A DNA stretch of 64,000 bases from Corynebacterium freiburgense. GTDB taxonomy: Bacteria; Actinomycetota; Actinomycetes; Mycobacteriales; Mycobacteriaceae. The notes beneath the pieces are model-generated. The model did no database searches. It was given only the letters and a program-made list of their open reading frames with translations, and was not told the origin of the DNA. The stretch is from NCBI RefSeq assembly GCF_030408815.1, contig NZ_CP047355.1, positions 1,116,001 to 1,180,000 of the forward strand, given 5' to 3'. Position 1 is the stretch's first letter. Every line of letters begins with the position of its first letter. A program made the translations under genes and the position numbers. This document shows, in pieces, positions 25,518 to 36,352 of the stretch.

Positions 25518-27473
25518 GTGACCGATACGGACACCACCGCTAACCTGGCTGCTCTTCGGCTGCCTGAACTGCGCAGGATGGCGCAGTCTTTGGGGATCCG
25601 GGGAATCTCAACGATGCGTAAGGGCGCATTGATTGAAGCTATCCAGGCTGGGGGAGCCGCACCAGCGAAGGCTGTTGATACGAAACCTGAAAACGTTGAA
25701 GCTGAGGTAGCAACGGAGGTGATTGCTGTACCGACGCGCCGTCGTCGGCGAGTAACCACTGAAGTCAAGGCGGATTCTGAGCCTGCTGCGCCAGCGCTTA
25801 TCGACGCCCCAGCGGCTGAAGAACCCCAAAAAGTCACTGTGACTGCTGAGGAGCGCGAAGCGGAAGCACGTGAGGCAAAAGCTGAAGAGCGGCATGAGTC
25901 TCGCTCTCAGGCGCGCCGGGCTCGCCGGAATCGTGCTCGCTTAAATCAACGCGAACGTGAGCGTCGCGAGCGGGAAACGCAACGTGACCAAAATGTTTCT
26001 GAAGAAACCACGGTTGTTGCAGAACACCCTGAAGCTACTGAACAGGAACGTTATTTAGAGCGCTCGGAAAGCTCCGAGCGTGCCGAGCAAACTACTGACC
26101 GTCCCGACCGTCAGGACCGCCAAGAGCGTTCGGACCGCGGTGATCGTGCTGAACGGGGCGAACGTCAGGACCGCTATGGCCGTGACGACGATCGCCAAGA
26201 CCGTTATGGTCGTGATGATGATCGCCGGAATCGTCGTAATCGCCGTGACCGTGGGCGCAATCGTCGTGACCGTGAACCCTATGAGGAGTTGCGCGAAGAC
26301 GATGTCTTACAACAAATCGCCGGCATTGTAGAGGTTCTGGAAAACGGCAATGCATTTGTGCGCACCAGTGGCTATCAAGCCGCCGCAGCTGATGTGTATG
26401 TAAGTTCGCAAATGATTCGCCGTTTTGGGCTTCGCCGTGGCGATGCCATTATTGGCCAAATTAAGGTTGGGGGACCACAGCAGGTACACGGTACTGGACG
26501 CAACCGACAAAAATACAATGTGTTGCAGCGCGTCGACCAAATTAATGGCCTTTCTGTTGAAGACGCCCGCCACCGCCCAGAGTTCGCCAAGCTGACACCG
26601 CTATATCCAAATCAGCGCCTGCGCCTGGAAACAGATCCCAAGATCTTAACCACGCGTGTGATTGACCTTATTATGCCTATTGGTAAAGGTCAGCGTGCGC
26701 TGATTGTGTCGCCACCAAAGGCCGGTAAGACCACCATTTTGCAGAATGTGGCCAATGCCATTGCAACAAATAACCCTGAGTGTTACCTCATGGTTGTCTT
26801 GGTGGATGAACGCCCTGAAGAAGTGACCGATATGCAGCGCAATGTCAAGGGCGAAGTTATTGCTTCTACCTTTGACCGCCCACCGAGTGAACACACTGCC
26901 GTGGCCGAATTGGCTATTGAACGTGCAAAGCGGTTAGTGGAACAAGGCCAAGACGTTGTTGTTTTGCTCGATTCCATTACTCGCTTAGGGCGCGCCTACA
27001 ATAACAGCTCCCCTGCGTCCGGCCGCATCTTGTCTGGTGGTGTGGATTCCAATGCACTGTACCCACCAAAGCGTTTCTTGGGTGCTGCACGCAATATTGA
27101 AAATGGCGGATCGCTCACCATTATTGCTACTGCAATGGTGGAAACGGGTTCCGCTGGCGATACTGTGATCTTTGAAGAGTTTAAGGGCACAGGCAATGCG
27201 GAATTAAAGCTTGACCGCAAGATTTCCGAACGTCGTGTCTTCCCAGCCGTTGATGTCAACCCATCTGGTACTCGAAAAGATGAGCTGTTGCTGGCTCCTG
27301 AGGAAGCCCGCATTATGCATAAGTTGCGCCGGATTCTCTCCGCATTGGATAATCAGCAAGCTATCGATTTGCTTATTAAGCAACTCAAGAAAACCAAATC
27401 AAATGGTGAGTTCTTAATGCAGGTAGCTTCTTCTGCACCAATGGCTGGAGTTACGGAGGAGGACTTCTCCTAA
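25518..27473 (+). CDS. rho: Transcription termination factor Rho
   Basis: 651 residues from the GTG at 25518, which follows GAAAGGACATCT; the upstream TTG frame adds only seven residues. Rho is a hexameric RNA-dependent ATPase that ends transcription. An N-terminal Rho-N helical domain ([18 protein letters not shown]) is followed by about 200 residues of charged, disordered sequence rich in Arg, Asp and Glu, typical of actinobacterial Rho. Then come the RNA-binding cold-shock-like domain, Walker A PPKAGKTT, Walker [16 protein letters not shown] and the Q/R-loop region. The charged insert contains a 2x30-bp tandem repeat. The stop overlaps the prfA start. Confidence 0.97.
   Translation: MTDTDTTANLAALRLPELRRMAQSLGIRGISTMRKGALIEAIQAGGAAPAKAVDTKPENVEAEVATEVIAVPTRRRRRVTTEVKADSEPAAPALIDAPAAEEPQKVTVTAEEREAEAREAKAEERHESRSQARRARRNRARLNQRERERRERETQRDQNVSEETTVVAEHPEATEQERYLERSESSERAEQTTDRPDRQDRQERSDRGDRAERGERQDRYGRDDDRQDRYGRDDDRRNRRNRRDRGRNRRDREPYEELREDDVLQQIAGIVEVLENGNAFVRTSGYQAAAADVYVSSQMIRRFGLRRGDAIIGQIKVGGPQQVHGTGRNRQKYNVLQRVDQINGLSVEDARHRPEFAKLTPLYPNQRLRLETDPKILTTRVIDLIMPIGKGQRALIVSPPKAGKTTILQNVANAIATNNPECYLMVVLVDERPEEVTDMQRNVKGEVIASTFDRPPSEHTAVAELAIERAKRLVEQGQDVVVLLDSITRLGRAYNNSSPASGRILSGGVDSNALYPPKRFLGAARNIENGGSLTIIATAMVETGSAGDTVIFEEFKGTGNAELKLDRKISERRVFPAVDVNPSGTRKDELLLAPEEARIMHKLRRILSALDNQQAIDLLIKQLKKTKSNGEFLMQVASSAPMAGVTEEDFS
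26163..26222 (+). repeat. In-frame 30-bp tandem repeat in rho
   Basis: Two adjacent 30-base units both encode [10 protein letters not shown], differing only at synonymous third positions. They lie in the disordered Arg/Asp-rich insert of Rho. The synonymous divergence suggests an old duplication kept at the protein level. Confidence 0.8.
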
Positions 27474-28546
27474 TGGCAAACCAGGTTTCCGCTGTAGACG
27501 ATATTCTTGCCGAATATCACGGCTTGGAGGCTCAACTCAGTGACCCTGAGTTGCATAATGATGCTGCTCGCGCCCGAAAAGTAGGCAAGCGGTATTCAGA
27601 GTTGCAGCCGATTATTAAGGTTCATTCGGAGTTAACTCAGGTGCGGGAAGACCTGGTTGATGCCCGGGAAATGGCCCATGAGGACCATGATTTCATAGCC
27701 GAAGTCGAGCAGCTTGCGGCAAAAGAAGTGGAATTGGAAGAACAGCTCGCTGATCTCCTTGCTCCACGTGATCCGCACGATGCCGATGATATTGTTATGG
27801 AAATTAAGTCTGGTGCGGGCGGTGAAGAAGCCGCACTCTTTGCTGGCGAGTTAGCTCGTATGTACCAGCGTTATGCCGAGAAAAACGGATTCAGCATTGA
27901 GATCCTTGGGCTTTCCGAATCTGATTTGGGTGGCGTTAAGGATATGACCATGTCGATCCGGTCTAAGCAACCATCCCGTGATGGTGCCTGGAGCGTCTTT
28001 AAATTCGAAGGCGGTGTACACCGCGTACAACGCGTACCCGTGACCGAATCTCAAGGCCGTATTCAAACTTCGGCAGCCGGTGTGTTGGTATACCCAGAAC
28101 CTGATGAAGTTGGCGCGGTAGAGATCGACGATAAAGATATTCGTGTAGATGTTTACCGTGCATCCGGCAAAGGCGGACAAGGCGTAAACACCACAGACTC
28201 CGCAGTGCGTATTACTCACTTGCCCACAGGTATTATTGTGACCTGCCAAAAAGAGCGCTCGCAGATCCAGAACAAGGCTCGTGCGATGCAAGTGCTTGCT
28301 GCTCGATTGCAATTGCTTGCTGAAGAAGCGGCAGAAGCCGAAGCCGCCGAGGGGCGAGCTGCACAGATTCGTACACTCGATCGCTCCGAGCGGATCCGTA
28401 CATACAATTGGCCAGAGAATCGGATTAGTGATCACCGTATTGGATATAAATCCAATAATTTGGATACCGTACTGAATGGCGAATTAGGTGATCTCTTTAC
28501 CGCTTTGCAAGCCGCCGATCGCGCTGCCCGCTTGGAAGCTGAGTGA
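27473..28546 (+). CDS. prfA: Peptide chain release factor 1
   Basis: 357 residues. RF1 recognises UAA and UAG stop codons on the ribosome and triggers release of the finished protein. The GGQ catalytic motif is at residues 234-236 and the stop-codon-reading tripeptide PVT lies in [10 protein letters not shown], which identifies RF1 rather than RF2. The ATG overlaps the rho stop as TAATG, and the end overlaps prmC, whose product methylates the GGQ glutamine. No rpmE gene lies between rho and prfA, unlike in mycobacteria. Confidence 0.98.
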   Translation: MANQVSAVDDILAEYHGLEAQLSDPELHNDAARARKVGKRYSELQPIIKVHSELTQVREDLVDAREMAHEDHDFIAEVEQLAAKEVELEEQLADLLAPRDPHDADDIVMEIKSGAGGEEAALFAGELARMYQRYAEKNGFSIEILGLSESDLGGVKDMTMSIRSKQPSRDGAWSVFKFEGGVHRVQRVPVTESQGRIQTSAAGVLVYPEPDEVGAVEIDDKDIRVDVYRASGKGGQGVNTTDSAVRITHLPTGIIVTCQKERSQIQNKARAMQVLAARLQLLAEEAAEAEAAEGRAAQIRTLDRSERIRTYNWPENRISDHRIGYKSNNLDTVLNGELGDLFTALQAADRAARLEAE

Positions 28547-29376
28547 TTTCGTTAACGCAGCAGATTTCCAAGGCCGCCGCCACCTTAGCTCAGGCTGGGG
28601 TGGCGTCGCCTATTGTCGACGCCCGCTTGCTTGCTGCTCACTTTCTTGGCTGCTCGCCAATGGAGTTGCTGTTTAAAGAAGGGGAATTACCTCAAGAATT
28701 CTGGCATGCTGTTTTCCGTAGGGCACAACGTGAACCACTCCAATATATTCTTGGTTCTGCACCATTTGGAGTCCTTGATCTAGCTGTTGGTCCTGGAGTA
28801 TTTATTCCACGCCCAGAAACCGAACTCCTTGCACTGTGGGCAGTTGAAGCGATTCGCGGCGTCGAAAAACCGATGGTCATAGATCTATGCACAGGAAGTG
28901 GTGCATTGGCATTAAGCATTGCCATTGAGCGGCCAGATGCCAAAATTTTTGCCGTTGAGCTTTCGCCAGATGCCTATACTTGGGCGGCGCGCAATATTGC
29001 TACATATGCTTCTGAGGTTAGACTGTTCGCCGGTGATGCCACCAATCCAGAGTTACTTGCGGAATATTCAGGAATGGTCAATCTCGTAGTAAGTAATCCT
29101 CCGTATGTTCCACTCGATGCTGCGGTGGATATGGAGACTCGTCATGATCCCGCTATGGCTGTTTTCGGTGGGGAGGATGGAATGTCAATTATTTCCCCAA
29201 TGATCGAAAACATTTTCCGATTGTTGCGCCCCGGCGGAGCCACTGGAATTGAGCATGATGACTCTACTGGTGTGAAAGTTTTGCAGGCGTTTCAATCCCA
29301 CGGTGGCTTTGAAAATATTACCCAGCACCAAGACCTTGCTGGGCGTGATCGTTTTGTTACGGCGAGTAAGCTGTAG
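28543..29376 (+). CDS. prmC: Peptide chain release factor N5-glutamine methyltransferase
   Basis: 277 residues, starting at a GTG that overlaps the prfA stop (GTGA). PrmC (HemK) methylates the glutamine of the GGQ motif of release factors with S-adenosylmethionine. The SAM-binding [14 protein letters not shown] and the catalytic NPPYVP motif are clear, as is the [10 protein letters not shown] stretch. The direct coupling to its substrate gene prfA supports the call. Confidence 0.96.
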   Translation: MISLTQQISKAAATLAQAGVASPIVDARLLAAHFLGCSPMELLFKEGELPQEFWHAVFRRAQREPLQYILGSAPFGVLDLAVGPGVFIPRPETELLALWAVEAIRGVEKPMVIDLCTGSGALALSIAIERPDAKIFAVELSPDAYTWAARNIATYASEVRLFAGDATNPELLAEYSGMVNLVVSNPPYVPLDAAVDMETRHDPAMAVFGGEDGMSIISPMIENIFRLLRPGGATGIEHDDSTGVKVLQAFQSHGGFENITQHQDLAGRDRFVTASKL

Positions 29377-29406
29377 AACCAAGAGCAAATCATCAGGAGA
29401 TAAAAC

Positions 29407-30057
29407 GTGAGCCGAATGTATAACTGCGCCGACGCTGAATCCCGCGAATTAGGGCTCAAGGCGGCAGTCAATGCGGTGAAAGGTGGTCGCCTTGTAGTGC
29501 TGCCAACCGACACCCTTTACGGATTAGGTTGTGATGCCTTTGATAATGACGCCGTGGCAAAACTCCTGCTGACAAAACAACGCGGACCAGATATGCCGGT
29601 GCCGGTACTCGTTGGCAGTTGGGACACAATTCAAGGGTTGGTGCGAGACTATACGCCGCAAGCAAAAGCTTTAGTAGAAGCATTTTGGCCAGGAGGATTA
29701 TCGATCGTGGTGCCGCAAGCCCCGAGCTTGCCTTGGAACCTCGGTGATACTCGAGGCACAGTTATGCTCCGTATGCCGCTGCACCCTGTGGCTATCGAAC
29801 TTCTTCGCGAAACTGGTCCAATGGCAGTATCGAGTGCAAATATCTCTGGACAACCCCCGGCAACCACTGCGCAAGATGCCAAAAATCAATTAGGGGCGGG
29901 TGCATCCGTCTATCTCGATGGGGGAGAATGCCCCGTTGGTCTAGCCTCCAGCATTGTCGATCTGTCCGATCAGGGCCCAAAGCTACTGCGCGAAGGGGCC
30001 ATACCTGCGGAACGTATTGCTGAAGTCCTCAATATTGAAGTGGATGTGTTGCGCTGA
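29407..30057 (+). CDS. tsaC: L-threonylcarbamoyladenylate synthase
   Basis: 216 residues of the YrdC/Sua5 family. It makes threonylcarbamoyl-AMP from threonine, bicarbonate and ATP, the first step of the t6A modification at position 37 of ANN-reading tRNAs. VVLPTDTLYGLGCDA and the KQRGPDMPVPVLV stretch form the binding cleft, and SSANISGQPP is conserved. It starts at a GTG preceded by AGGAGATAAAAC, 30 bases after prmC. The next gene begins one base after its stop. It is the short form, without a Sua5 C-terminal domain. Confidence 0.94.
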   Translation: MSRMYNCADAESRELGLKAAVNAVKGGRLVVLPTDTLYGLGCDAFDNDAVAKLLLTKQRGPDMPVPVLVGSWDTIQGLVRDYTPQAKALVEAFWPGGLSIVVPQAPSLPWNLGDTRGTVMLRMPLHPVAIELLRETGPMAVSSANISGQPPATTAQDAKNQLGAGASVYLDGGECPVGLASSIVDLSDQGPKLLREGAIPAERIAEVLNIEVDVLR

Positions 30058-30058
30058 T

Positions 30059-31231
30059 ATGGGTGTTGCTGGTGTGCCATTGCGGGAACTCGGTCTAGTG
30101 CTGCTTGCCGCAGCGACCGTAACATACCTTTCAACCGGACTTATCCGGCATTGGGTAACGCGAAGTGGACAGATGGCCGCTATCCGTGACCGTGATGTGC
30201 ACACTCAACCAAAGCCGCGGCTTGGCGGGGCAGCAATGTTTTTGGGCTTTACATGCGCGGTATGGCTCGCCCACCAACTCCCAGCACTTACCCGCGGATT
30301 TAAACCAATCACGCCAGAAATGGACGCCGTGATGTGGGCTGCGATTGTGATTGTACTTGTGGGCGTTGTGGATGACCTGCTGGAAATCGACGCTCTGACC
30401 AAGCTTATTGGGCAGGTGCTTGGTGCCGTAGTGATGAGCCTAGTCGGGCTTTCATGGACGCTGTTGTATGTGCCCTTTGGAGATGGAACTACCGTAGTAT
30501 TAGATCAAGTCCAGGCTACAATCTTGACAACGATATTTACGGTCATGCTGATTAATGCCATGAACTTTGTTGATGGTTTGGACGGACTCGCAGCTGGTCT
30601 TGGCATGATTGCAGGATTGGCAATCCTGGTCTTTTCACTCACGGTATTACATGACCAAGGGGGTACGGTATCAGCGTATCCGCCTGCGATTATTGCTGCG
30701 GCACTTGTAGGAATGTGCCTTGGCTTTTTACCTCATAATTTCGAGCCATCAAGAATTTTTATGGGGGATTCTGGCTCGATGCTTATCGGCTTATTGTTGG
30801 CGGCGGCATCAACATCGGCTTCGGGAAAAATCAATATGAGCCTCTATGGTACCGCCGATATTATCGCCGTTATGTCGCCATTTATTGTGGTTGTTGCCGC
30901 AATCTTTGTACCGGTGCTTGACCTCGTAATGGCGGTTGTACGCCGAGTTTCAAAAGGACGTTCGCCTTTTAGTGCGGATAAAATGCACCTACATCACAGG
31001 TTATTAGAACTAGGCCATACTCACCGTCGCGTAGTTTTAGTGCTTTACACCTGGGTTTCTGTTGTGGCATTCGGTGCGGTGGCATTTACTGTTTTCCCAG
31101 CGCCATACGCTCTTATCGGTGTGGGGGTTGGCCTGATTGTTGCGCTTGCCCTCACTGCGCGGCCGGTGTTGGATTCGCGGCGTCGAAAAGCGGAAGCAAC
31201 CCAACCCCGACAAATTTCGCACGCACGGTAG
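30059..31231 (+). CDS. wecA: Polyprenyl-phosphate N-acetylglucosaminyl-1-phosphate transferase
   Basis: About 390 residues from ATG 30059, one base after the tsaC stop; upstream in-frame starts lie inside tsaC. The multi-pass membrane enzyme transfers GlcNAc-1-phosphate to decaprenyl phosphate, the first step of the linker unit that joins arabinogalactan to peptidoglycan in mycolic-acid bacteria. Conserved catalytic stretches are PKPRLGG, VVDDLLEIDALTKLIGQ, NFVDGLDGLAAGL and IFMGDSGSMLIGLLLA, followed by the KMHLHHRLLELGHTH loop. About ten or eleven helices are predicted. Confidence 0.92.
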   Translation: MGVAGVPLRELGLVLLAAATVTYLSTGLIRHWVTRSGQMAAIRDRDVHTQPKPRLGGAAMFLGFTCAVWLAHQLPALTRGFKPITPEMDAVMWAAIVIVLVGVVDDLLEIDALTKLIGQVLGAVVMSLVGLSWTLLYVPFGDGTTVVLDQVQATILTTIFTVMLINAMNFVDGLDGLAAGLGMIAGLAILVFSLTVLHDQGGTVSAYPPAIIAAALVGMCLGFLPHNFEPSRIFMGDSGSMLIGLLLAAASTSASGKINMSLYGTADIIAVMSPFIVVVAAIFVPVLDLVMAVVRRVSKGRSPFSADKMHLHHRLLELGHTHRRVVLVLYTWVSVVAFGAVAFTVFPAPYALIGVGVGLIVALALTARPVLDSRRRKAEATQPRQISHAR

Positions 31232-31242
31232 AATGCCCAGTT

Positions 31243-31677
31243 GTGAATGCAACACCTTCAGAATACGACGACCCGCGCCGCCCACTCTTGCGAGCACTTA
31301 GGTTTGGAACTTATGCGCTGGTGGTCATTAGTGTGGTTTCATTGGCACTTTGGGGGTGGATTGCGGACCTAGCAGGTGTTTGGGGTGTGCTTATTGGGGC
31401 CGCAATTGGTGGCGGTTTTATGCTGCTGACAGTTCTCAGCGTATTAGTAACATCGAATACCTCTGCCACAACAACCGGCGCCGTGGTGCTCGGAGGGTGG
31501 CTAGCAAAAGTAGTGTTGTTGATTATCGTTCTGTATCTAATTCAGGACCTTGGGTTTTATCATAAATGGGCACTCTTGAGTACAACGTTGTTGGCTTTAG
31601 TTGCAGTGCTTGCAAGTGAGGTTTGGGGCGTAATTACTGCAAAAGTAACGTACGTGCAGCCCGAAAACGTTAGCTAA
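31243..31677 (+). CDS. atpI: AtpI-like small membrane protein
   Basis: 144 residues with four predicted helices, starting at a GTG. It occupies the position of the AtpI-type gene that precedes the ATP synthase genes in actinobacteria (the place of Rv1303 in M. tuberculosis). AtpI-like proteins are reported to assist c-ring assembly or magnesium transport; no catalytic motif is visible. The call rests on position, size and topology. Confidence 0.75.
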   Translation: MNATPSEYDDPRRPLLRALRFGTYALVVISVVSLALWGWIADLAGVWGVLIGAAIGGGFMLLTVLSVLVTSNTSATTTGAVVLGGWLAKVVLLIIVLYLIQDLGFYHKWALLSTTLLALVAVLASEVWGVITAKVTYVQPENVS

Positions 31678-32034
31678 AGACTACCCCCGACTTGGGCATG
31701 TGGCTTGTTGTGTGACATACCTTACAAAAATTAATTTGCGCAGCTCAGGGCACTTACATGAAGTGCTATACAAAGGGGTAGCCGTTACCCCCCTCCATAC
31801 TTCGGAAAAACCCAAACTCACCTGTTATTCTATCGAGCGGGCACCAGTGCCTAGCTAAGACACAAATTTATGAAACCTGTGAAAATAGCTTGGCGCTTTC
31901 CCCAGTGGCCGCTGCGATGATGTGCGACGGAGTCCGTGGCGGTCCAGGTAGTTTTTCAGACGTCCATCGCACCGTATGGGGAAACCTATGCGGCCCGAAC
32001 ACGGGAGAGAACGCTGAGCGTTACAACACTGTCC
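31678..32034 (+). promoter_or_regulatory. Leader and promoter region of the ATP synthase operon
   Basis: About 357 bases between atpI and atpB without a credible gene. A compact hairpin GGGGTA-GCCGT-TACCCC lies at 31775-31791, and a candidate -10 element TATTCT at 31826-31831, which would give a leader of about 200 bases. The frame upstream of the atpB start is open back to a GTG at 31936, but those residues do not look like AtpB. Confidence 0.45.
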
Positions 32035-32820
32035 ATGCGGGGTGAATTCCACTCACCCTCCCTGGAACACGAATTTTTCCCGGATGCCTTGTGGTTCGCA
32101 GACGTTGCGAACGGCTGGTTCACTATCGACCGTCTGATGTTCGTCCGCCTTCTAATGGCGGTTCTCGTGGCGCTATTCTTCGTGGTGGCAATGCGGAGCC
32201 CTAAATTGGTTCCTTCTGGCCTCCAGAACGTCGCGGAGATCGCTCTTGATTTTGTCCGAGTGCATATTGCTGAAGAGATTCTAGGTAAGAAAGAAGGCCG
32301 CCGCTTTTTGCCGGTTTTGGTCACAATGTTCTTCCTAGTGTTTGCAATGAACTTGCCCTCGGTCATTCCGGGACTCAATGTGTCGCCTAATGCTCGCGTG
32401 GGTATGCCACTAGCATTGGCGGTTTTGGGCTACTTGACATTCATTTACGCAGGTACCAAGCGTTACGGCTTTTTCAAGTATGTGAAGTCTTCAGTGGTGA
32501 TCCCGAATCTTCCACCGGCACTCCACTTGCTGGTGGTACCGCTCGAGTTTTTCTCGACGTTCATTATGCGACCGGCCACTCTGACACTTCGTCTTATGGC
32601 CAATATGCTCGCCGGCCACATCATCCTCGTGCTGTTGTTCTCTGCAACGAACTTCTTCTTCTGGCAGTTGAACGGCTGGACAGCACTCTCTGGTGTGACC
32701 ATCATTGCCGCGATTGCGTTTACGCTTTTCGAACTTCTGGTCATTTTCCTGCAGGCATATATTTTCGCTCTGCTTTCGGCCGTGTATATCGAATTGTCGC
32801 TGCACGCTGACGAACACTGA
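32035..32820 (+). CDS. atpB: ATP synthase F0 subunit a
   Basis: About 261 residues from ATG 32035 (MRGEFHSPSLEHEFFPDALW), which matches the usual start of corynebacterial AtpB; an open frame back to a GTG at 31936 exists. Subunit a forms the proton half-channels against the c-ring. The essential arginine is in RPATLTLRLMANMLAGHII, and a later helix carries FELLVIFLQAYIFALLSAVYI. It is the first structural gene of atpBEFHAGDC. No strong ribosome-binding site is close to the chosen ATG, so the start is somewhat uncertain. Confidence 0.95.
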   Translation: MRGEFHSPSLEHEFFPDALWFADVANGWFTIDRLMFVRLLMAVLVALFFVVAMRSPKLVPSGLQNVAEIALDFVRVHIAEEILGKKEGRRFLPVLVTMFFLVFAMNLPSVIPGLNVSPNARVGMPLALAVLGYLTFIYAGTKRYGFFKYVKSSVVIPNLPPALHLLVVPLEFFSTFIMRPATLTLRLMANMLAGHIILVLLFSATNFFFWQLNGWTALSGVTIIAAIAFTLFELLVIFLQAYIFALLSAVYIELSLHADEH

Positions 32821-32909
32821 CCCAGCCCGCTTATTGCGGACCACAGTCAACCACAAATCCACACCAAAATATTTCGCCTAATTTCTCGAAAATGGGAATG
32901 GGCAGCTAG

Positions 32910-33167
<258 letters not shown>

Positions 33168-33197
33168 TTCACTTAAGACAACGAAAGCTGGAGACTC

Positions 33198-33770
33198 ATG
33201 ACGAACGTCATTAACTACCTTGCGGCAGGAGACGCGGAAACTCTTCCTCTTGAAGAGCCAATTAACCCGCTTCTGCCCGCCACGTACGACCTCGTCTGGT
33301 CCATCATTCCGCTCATCGTCGTCGGCATCCTCTTCTGGAAGGTTGTCCTTCCGAAGTTCCAGGAAGTCCTTACTGAGCGTGAGGACCGGATTAAGGGTGG
33401 CATTCAGCGAGCTGAAGCTGCACAGGCAGAAGCCAAAGCAGCATTAGAGAAGTACAATGCTCAGCTTGCTGAAGCACGCGCCGAGGCTGCACAGATCCGC
33501 GAAGAAGCCCGTGATAAGGGCAAGCAGATCATCGAAGAGATGAAGGCCCAGGCCACCGAAGAAAGCAACCGCATCATCGAAGCCGGTGAAAAGCAGCTTG
33601 CCGCCCAGCGCGAGCAGGTCGTTGCAGAGCTGCGCCGCGAGATGGGGCAGAACTCGATCAATCTGGCAGAGCGACTGCTCGGGGAACAGCTCTCCGATAA
33701 TGTGAAGCGCTCCGGCACGATCGATTCCTTCCTGTCCGACCTCGACACCGTGGACAACGCAGGAAAGTGA
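33198..33770 (+). CDS. atpF: ATP synthase F0 subunit b
   Basis: 190 residues: one N-terminal membrane helix (about 27-48, [21 protein letters not shown]) followed by a long charged coiled coil that forms the peripheral stalk. Alanine- and glutamate-rich heptads are evident. It follows atpE by 30 bases and its TGA overlaps the atpH start. Confidence 0.96.
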   Translation: MTNVINYLAAGDAETLPLEEPINPLLPATYDLVWSIIPLIVVGILFWKVVLPKFQEVLTEREDRIKGGIQRAEAAQAEAKAALEKYNAQLAEARAEAAQIREEARDKGKQIIEEMKAQATEESNRIIEAGEKQLAAQREQVVAELRREMGQNSINLAERLLGEQLSDNVKRSGTIDSFLSDLDTVDNAGK

Positions 33771-34594
33771 GCGACATGCACGCAGCGAGCCGCGAAGCAC
33801 TAGCGAACGCAAAGCAACACCTAGACACACTACTGTCAGGAAGCACCAATGCAGTCGCAGTCGCCGCACAGACTGGTACCGAACTGTTCGACGTCGTCGA
33901 AGTCCTCGACGGTGACCGCGGCCTGCGTGTCGCGGTGGCTGACTCCTCAGCCACCCCCGAGCAGCGCTCTGGCCTGGTGACGGCAGTCTTTGGAACGAAG
34001 GTTACACAAGTGACCCTCGATGCCCTGACATTTGCCGCGGCCCAGGTCTGGTCCACCCCGCGTGAACTGCGCACCGGCCTGGTGGAGTTGGGACGCCGCG
34101 CCCTCCTCCGAGCAGCCGAGCAGCAGAACCAGCTGGCACAAGTGGAAGATGAACTTTTCCGACTCGGCCGGATTTTGGACGACAAAAAGCAACTCACTCA
34201 GATGCTTGGGGACCGCAATGCGACCCCCGCCGCGAAACGCGAGCTACTGGCCAAAGTGCTGTATGGCAAAGTCAGTTCAATCACTGAAGCCCTAGCCTTG
34301 CAGGTCATTGGTCGTCCAGACAGTAACCCCATTGATGATATGGCACATCTTTCCTCCCTGGCTGCTGGCCTCGAAGGAAAAACTGTTGCACATGTGGTGA
34401 GTGCTGTACAGCTGGATAAGGCGCAGGAACAGGCACTGGTTGAAAAACTGGGCCGTATTTATGGTCGAAAGATGAGCATCCACGCTGAGGTCGATCCCAG
34501 CCTCCTCGGTGGAATGGTCGTCCGAGTCGGCGATGAGGTAATTGACGGCAGCACCTCGGGCAAGCTCGAGCGGTTGCGCGCCAACCTTGTCTAA
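33767..34594 (+). CDS. atpH: ATP synthase F1 subunit delta
   Basis: 275 residues, starting at a GTG that overlaps the atpF stop (GTGA); an ATG three codons later is an alternative. Delta joins the b stalk to the top of F1. The length of about 270 residues rather than the 180 of E. coli is normal for actinobacteria. The C-terminal [21 protein letters not shown] stretch is the family signature. Unlike in mycobacteria, b and delta are not fused. Confidence 0.95.
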   Translation: MSDMHAASREALANAKQHLDTLLSGSTNAVAVAAQTGTELFDVVEVLDGDRGLRVAVADSSATPEQRSGLVTAVFGTKVTQVTLDALTFAAAQVWSTPRELRTGLVELGRRALLRAAEQQNQLAQVEDELFRLGRILDDKKQLTQMLGDRNATPAAKRELLAKVLYGKVSSITEALALQVIGRPDSNPIDDMAHLSSLAAGLEGKTVAHVVSAVQLDKAQEQALVEKLGRIYGRKMSIHAEVDPSLLGGMVVRVGDEVIDGSTSGKLERLRANLV

Positions 34595-34654
34595 GGCACG
34601 ACTGATATCACTAGACAATAATTGCTGGAAGAAACAACCGAGAGCAGGAAGAAC

Positions 34655-36298
34655 ATGGCGGAGCTGACGATCTCCTCCGATGAGATCCGTAGCGCGATTG
34701 CAAACTACACCTCGAGCTACTCCCCGGAGGCCTCCCGCGAGGAGGTCGGCCTGGTCATTTCGGCAGCTGACGGTATCGCCCAAGTTTCGGGCCTCCCGTC
34801 GGTCATGGCGAATGAGCTCCTCGAGTTCCCCAATGGCGTCATTGGCGTCGCGCAAAACCTGGACACCGACAAGGTTGGTGTTGTGGTTCTGGGTAACTAC
34901 GAGACTCTAAAAGAGGGCGACGAAGTCAAGCGGACAGGCGACGTACTGTCCATCCCGGTCGGAGATGCATTCCTCGGCCGCGTAATTAACCCCCTAGGCC
35001 AACCAATTGACGGCCTTGGAGCTATTGAAAAAGAAGAAGACCGCGTATTGGAATTGCAGGCACCATCCGTACTGCAACGCCAGCCAGTGGGCGAGCCGAT
35101 GCAAACCGGCATTAAGGCTATCGACGCCATGACCCCCATCGGCCGCGGTCAGCGCCAGCTGATCATTGGTGACCGCAAAACCGGTAAAACCGCGGTTTGC
35201 TTGGACACCATTTTGAACCAGAAGGCAAACTGGGAGTCTGGCGACTCGACCAAGCAGGTACGTTGTATCTATGTAGCAATTGGTCAAAAGGGCTCCACTA
35301 TTGCAGCGGTACGTCGTACCCTTGAAGAACACGGCGCCCTGGAATACACCACCATTGTGGCTGCTCCAGCATCCGATTCCGCTGGCTTTAAGTGGCTTGC
35401 ACCATTCGCAGGTGCTGCACTTGGCCAGCACTGGATGTACCAGGGCAAGCACGTTTTGGTCATCTATGATGACTTGACCAAGCAAGCTGAAGCTTATCGT
35501 GCGATCTCCCTCTTGCTACGCCGCCCACCAGGCCGTGAAGCATACCCAGGTGACGTTTTCTACCTGCACTCCCGCTTGCTGGAACGTGCCGCAAAGCTTT
35601 CCGATGACATGGGCGCTGGCTCCATGACAGCACTGCCGATCATTGAGACCAAGGCAAATGACGTCTCCGCCTTTATTCCTACCAACGTAATTTCTATTAC
35701 TGACGGCCAGGTATTCCTCGAATCCGACCTGTTTAACCAGGGTGTTCGTCCCGCAATTAACGTAGGTGTTTCCGTTTCTCGTGTGGGTGGTGCCGCTCAG
35801 ACCAAGGGCATGAAGAAAGTGTCTGGCTCCTTGCGTCTTGACCTCGCCGCTTACCGTGACCTTGAAGCCTTCGCGGCATTCGCATCTGACCTGGATCCCG
35901 CATCCAAGGCACAGCTGCAGCGCGGCCAGCGACTTGTGGAATTGTTGAAGCAACCAGAAAACAGCCCAATGGCAGTGGAAGACCAAATGGTCTCCATTTG
36001 GCTTGCTGGCGAAGGTGAATTCGACACCGTTCCCGTCGAAGACATTCGTCGTTTCGAAGCTGAGCTTCATGAGTACCTCCACGCAAACGCAGCTGGAGTG
36101 TACGAGCAAATCGCTGGTGGTGCAGCATTCTCCGAGGATTCTCAGGAAGCCTTACTAGCTGCCACCAATGACTTCAAGCACTCCTTCCAGACCACGGACG
36201 GTACGCCAGTAATCAACGAGCCAGAAGTGGATCCGTTGAAAGAAGGCGAGCTAAAGAAGGCCCAAATTACGGTTTCTCGTAAGACCGCCAAAAAGTAG
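34655..36298 (+). CDS. atpA: ATP synthase F1 subunit alpha
   Basis: 547 residues from ATG 34655, preceded by GAGCAGGAAG. The non-catalytic nucleotide-binding subunit: Walker [10 protein letters not shown], the [11 protein letters not shown]alker B region and the [17 protein letters not shown] signature are all present. A C-terminal extension of about 30 residues beyond the usual end is seen, as in other mycolic-acid bacteria. It lies 60 bases after atpH. Confidence 0.98.
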   Translation: MAELTISSDEIRSAIANYTSSYSPEASREEVGLVISAADGIAQVSGLPSVMANELLEFPNGVIGVAQNLDTDKVGVVVLGNYETLKEGDEVKRTGDVLSIPVGDAFLGRVINPLGQPIDGLGAIEKEEDRVLELQAPSVLQRQPVGEPMQTGIKAIDAMTPIGRGQRQLIIGDRKTGKTAVCLDTILNQKANWESGDSTKQVRCIYVAIGQKGSTIAAVRRTLEEHGALEYTTIVAAPASDSAGFKWLAPFAGAALGQHWMYQGKHVLVIYDDLTKQAEAYRAISLLLRRPPGREAYPGDVFYLHSRLLERAAKLSDDMGAGSMTALPIIETKANDVSAFIPTNVISITDGQVFLESDLFNQGVRPAINVGVSVSRVGGAAQTKGMKKVSGSLRLDLAAYRDLEAFAAFASDLDPASKAQLQRGQRLVELLKQPENSPMAVEDQMVSIWLAGEGEFDTVPVEDIRRFEAELHEYLHANAAGVYEQIAGGAAFSEDSQEALLAATNDFKHSFQTTDGTPVINEPEVDPLKEGELKKAQITVSRKTAKK

Positions 36299-36352
36299 GG
36301 CAGTGTGAATAACACTATGACCGTCCAAGGAAAAGAAGGGAGGCGATGATTC

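Noticed and set aside
27851..28435. 194-residue minus-strand open frame in prfA
   Set aside because: It lies opposite the conserved RF1 domains including GGQ and has no motif of its own.
31936..32034. N-terminal extension of atpB from GTG 31936
   Set aside because: The extra 33 residues do not resemble any AtpB start; the protein family begins at the MRGEFHSPSLEHEF segment.
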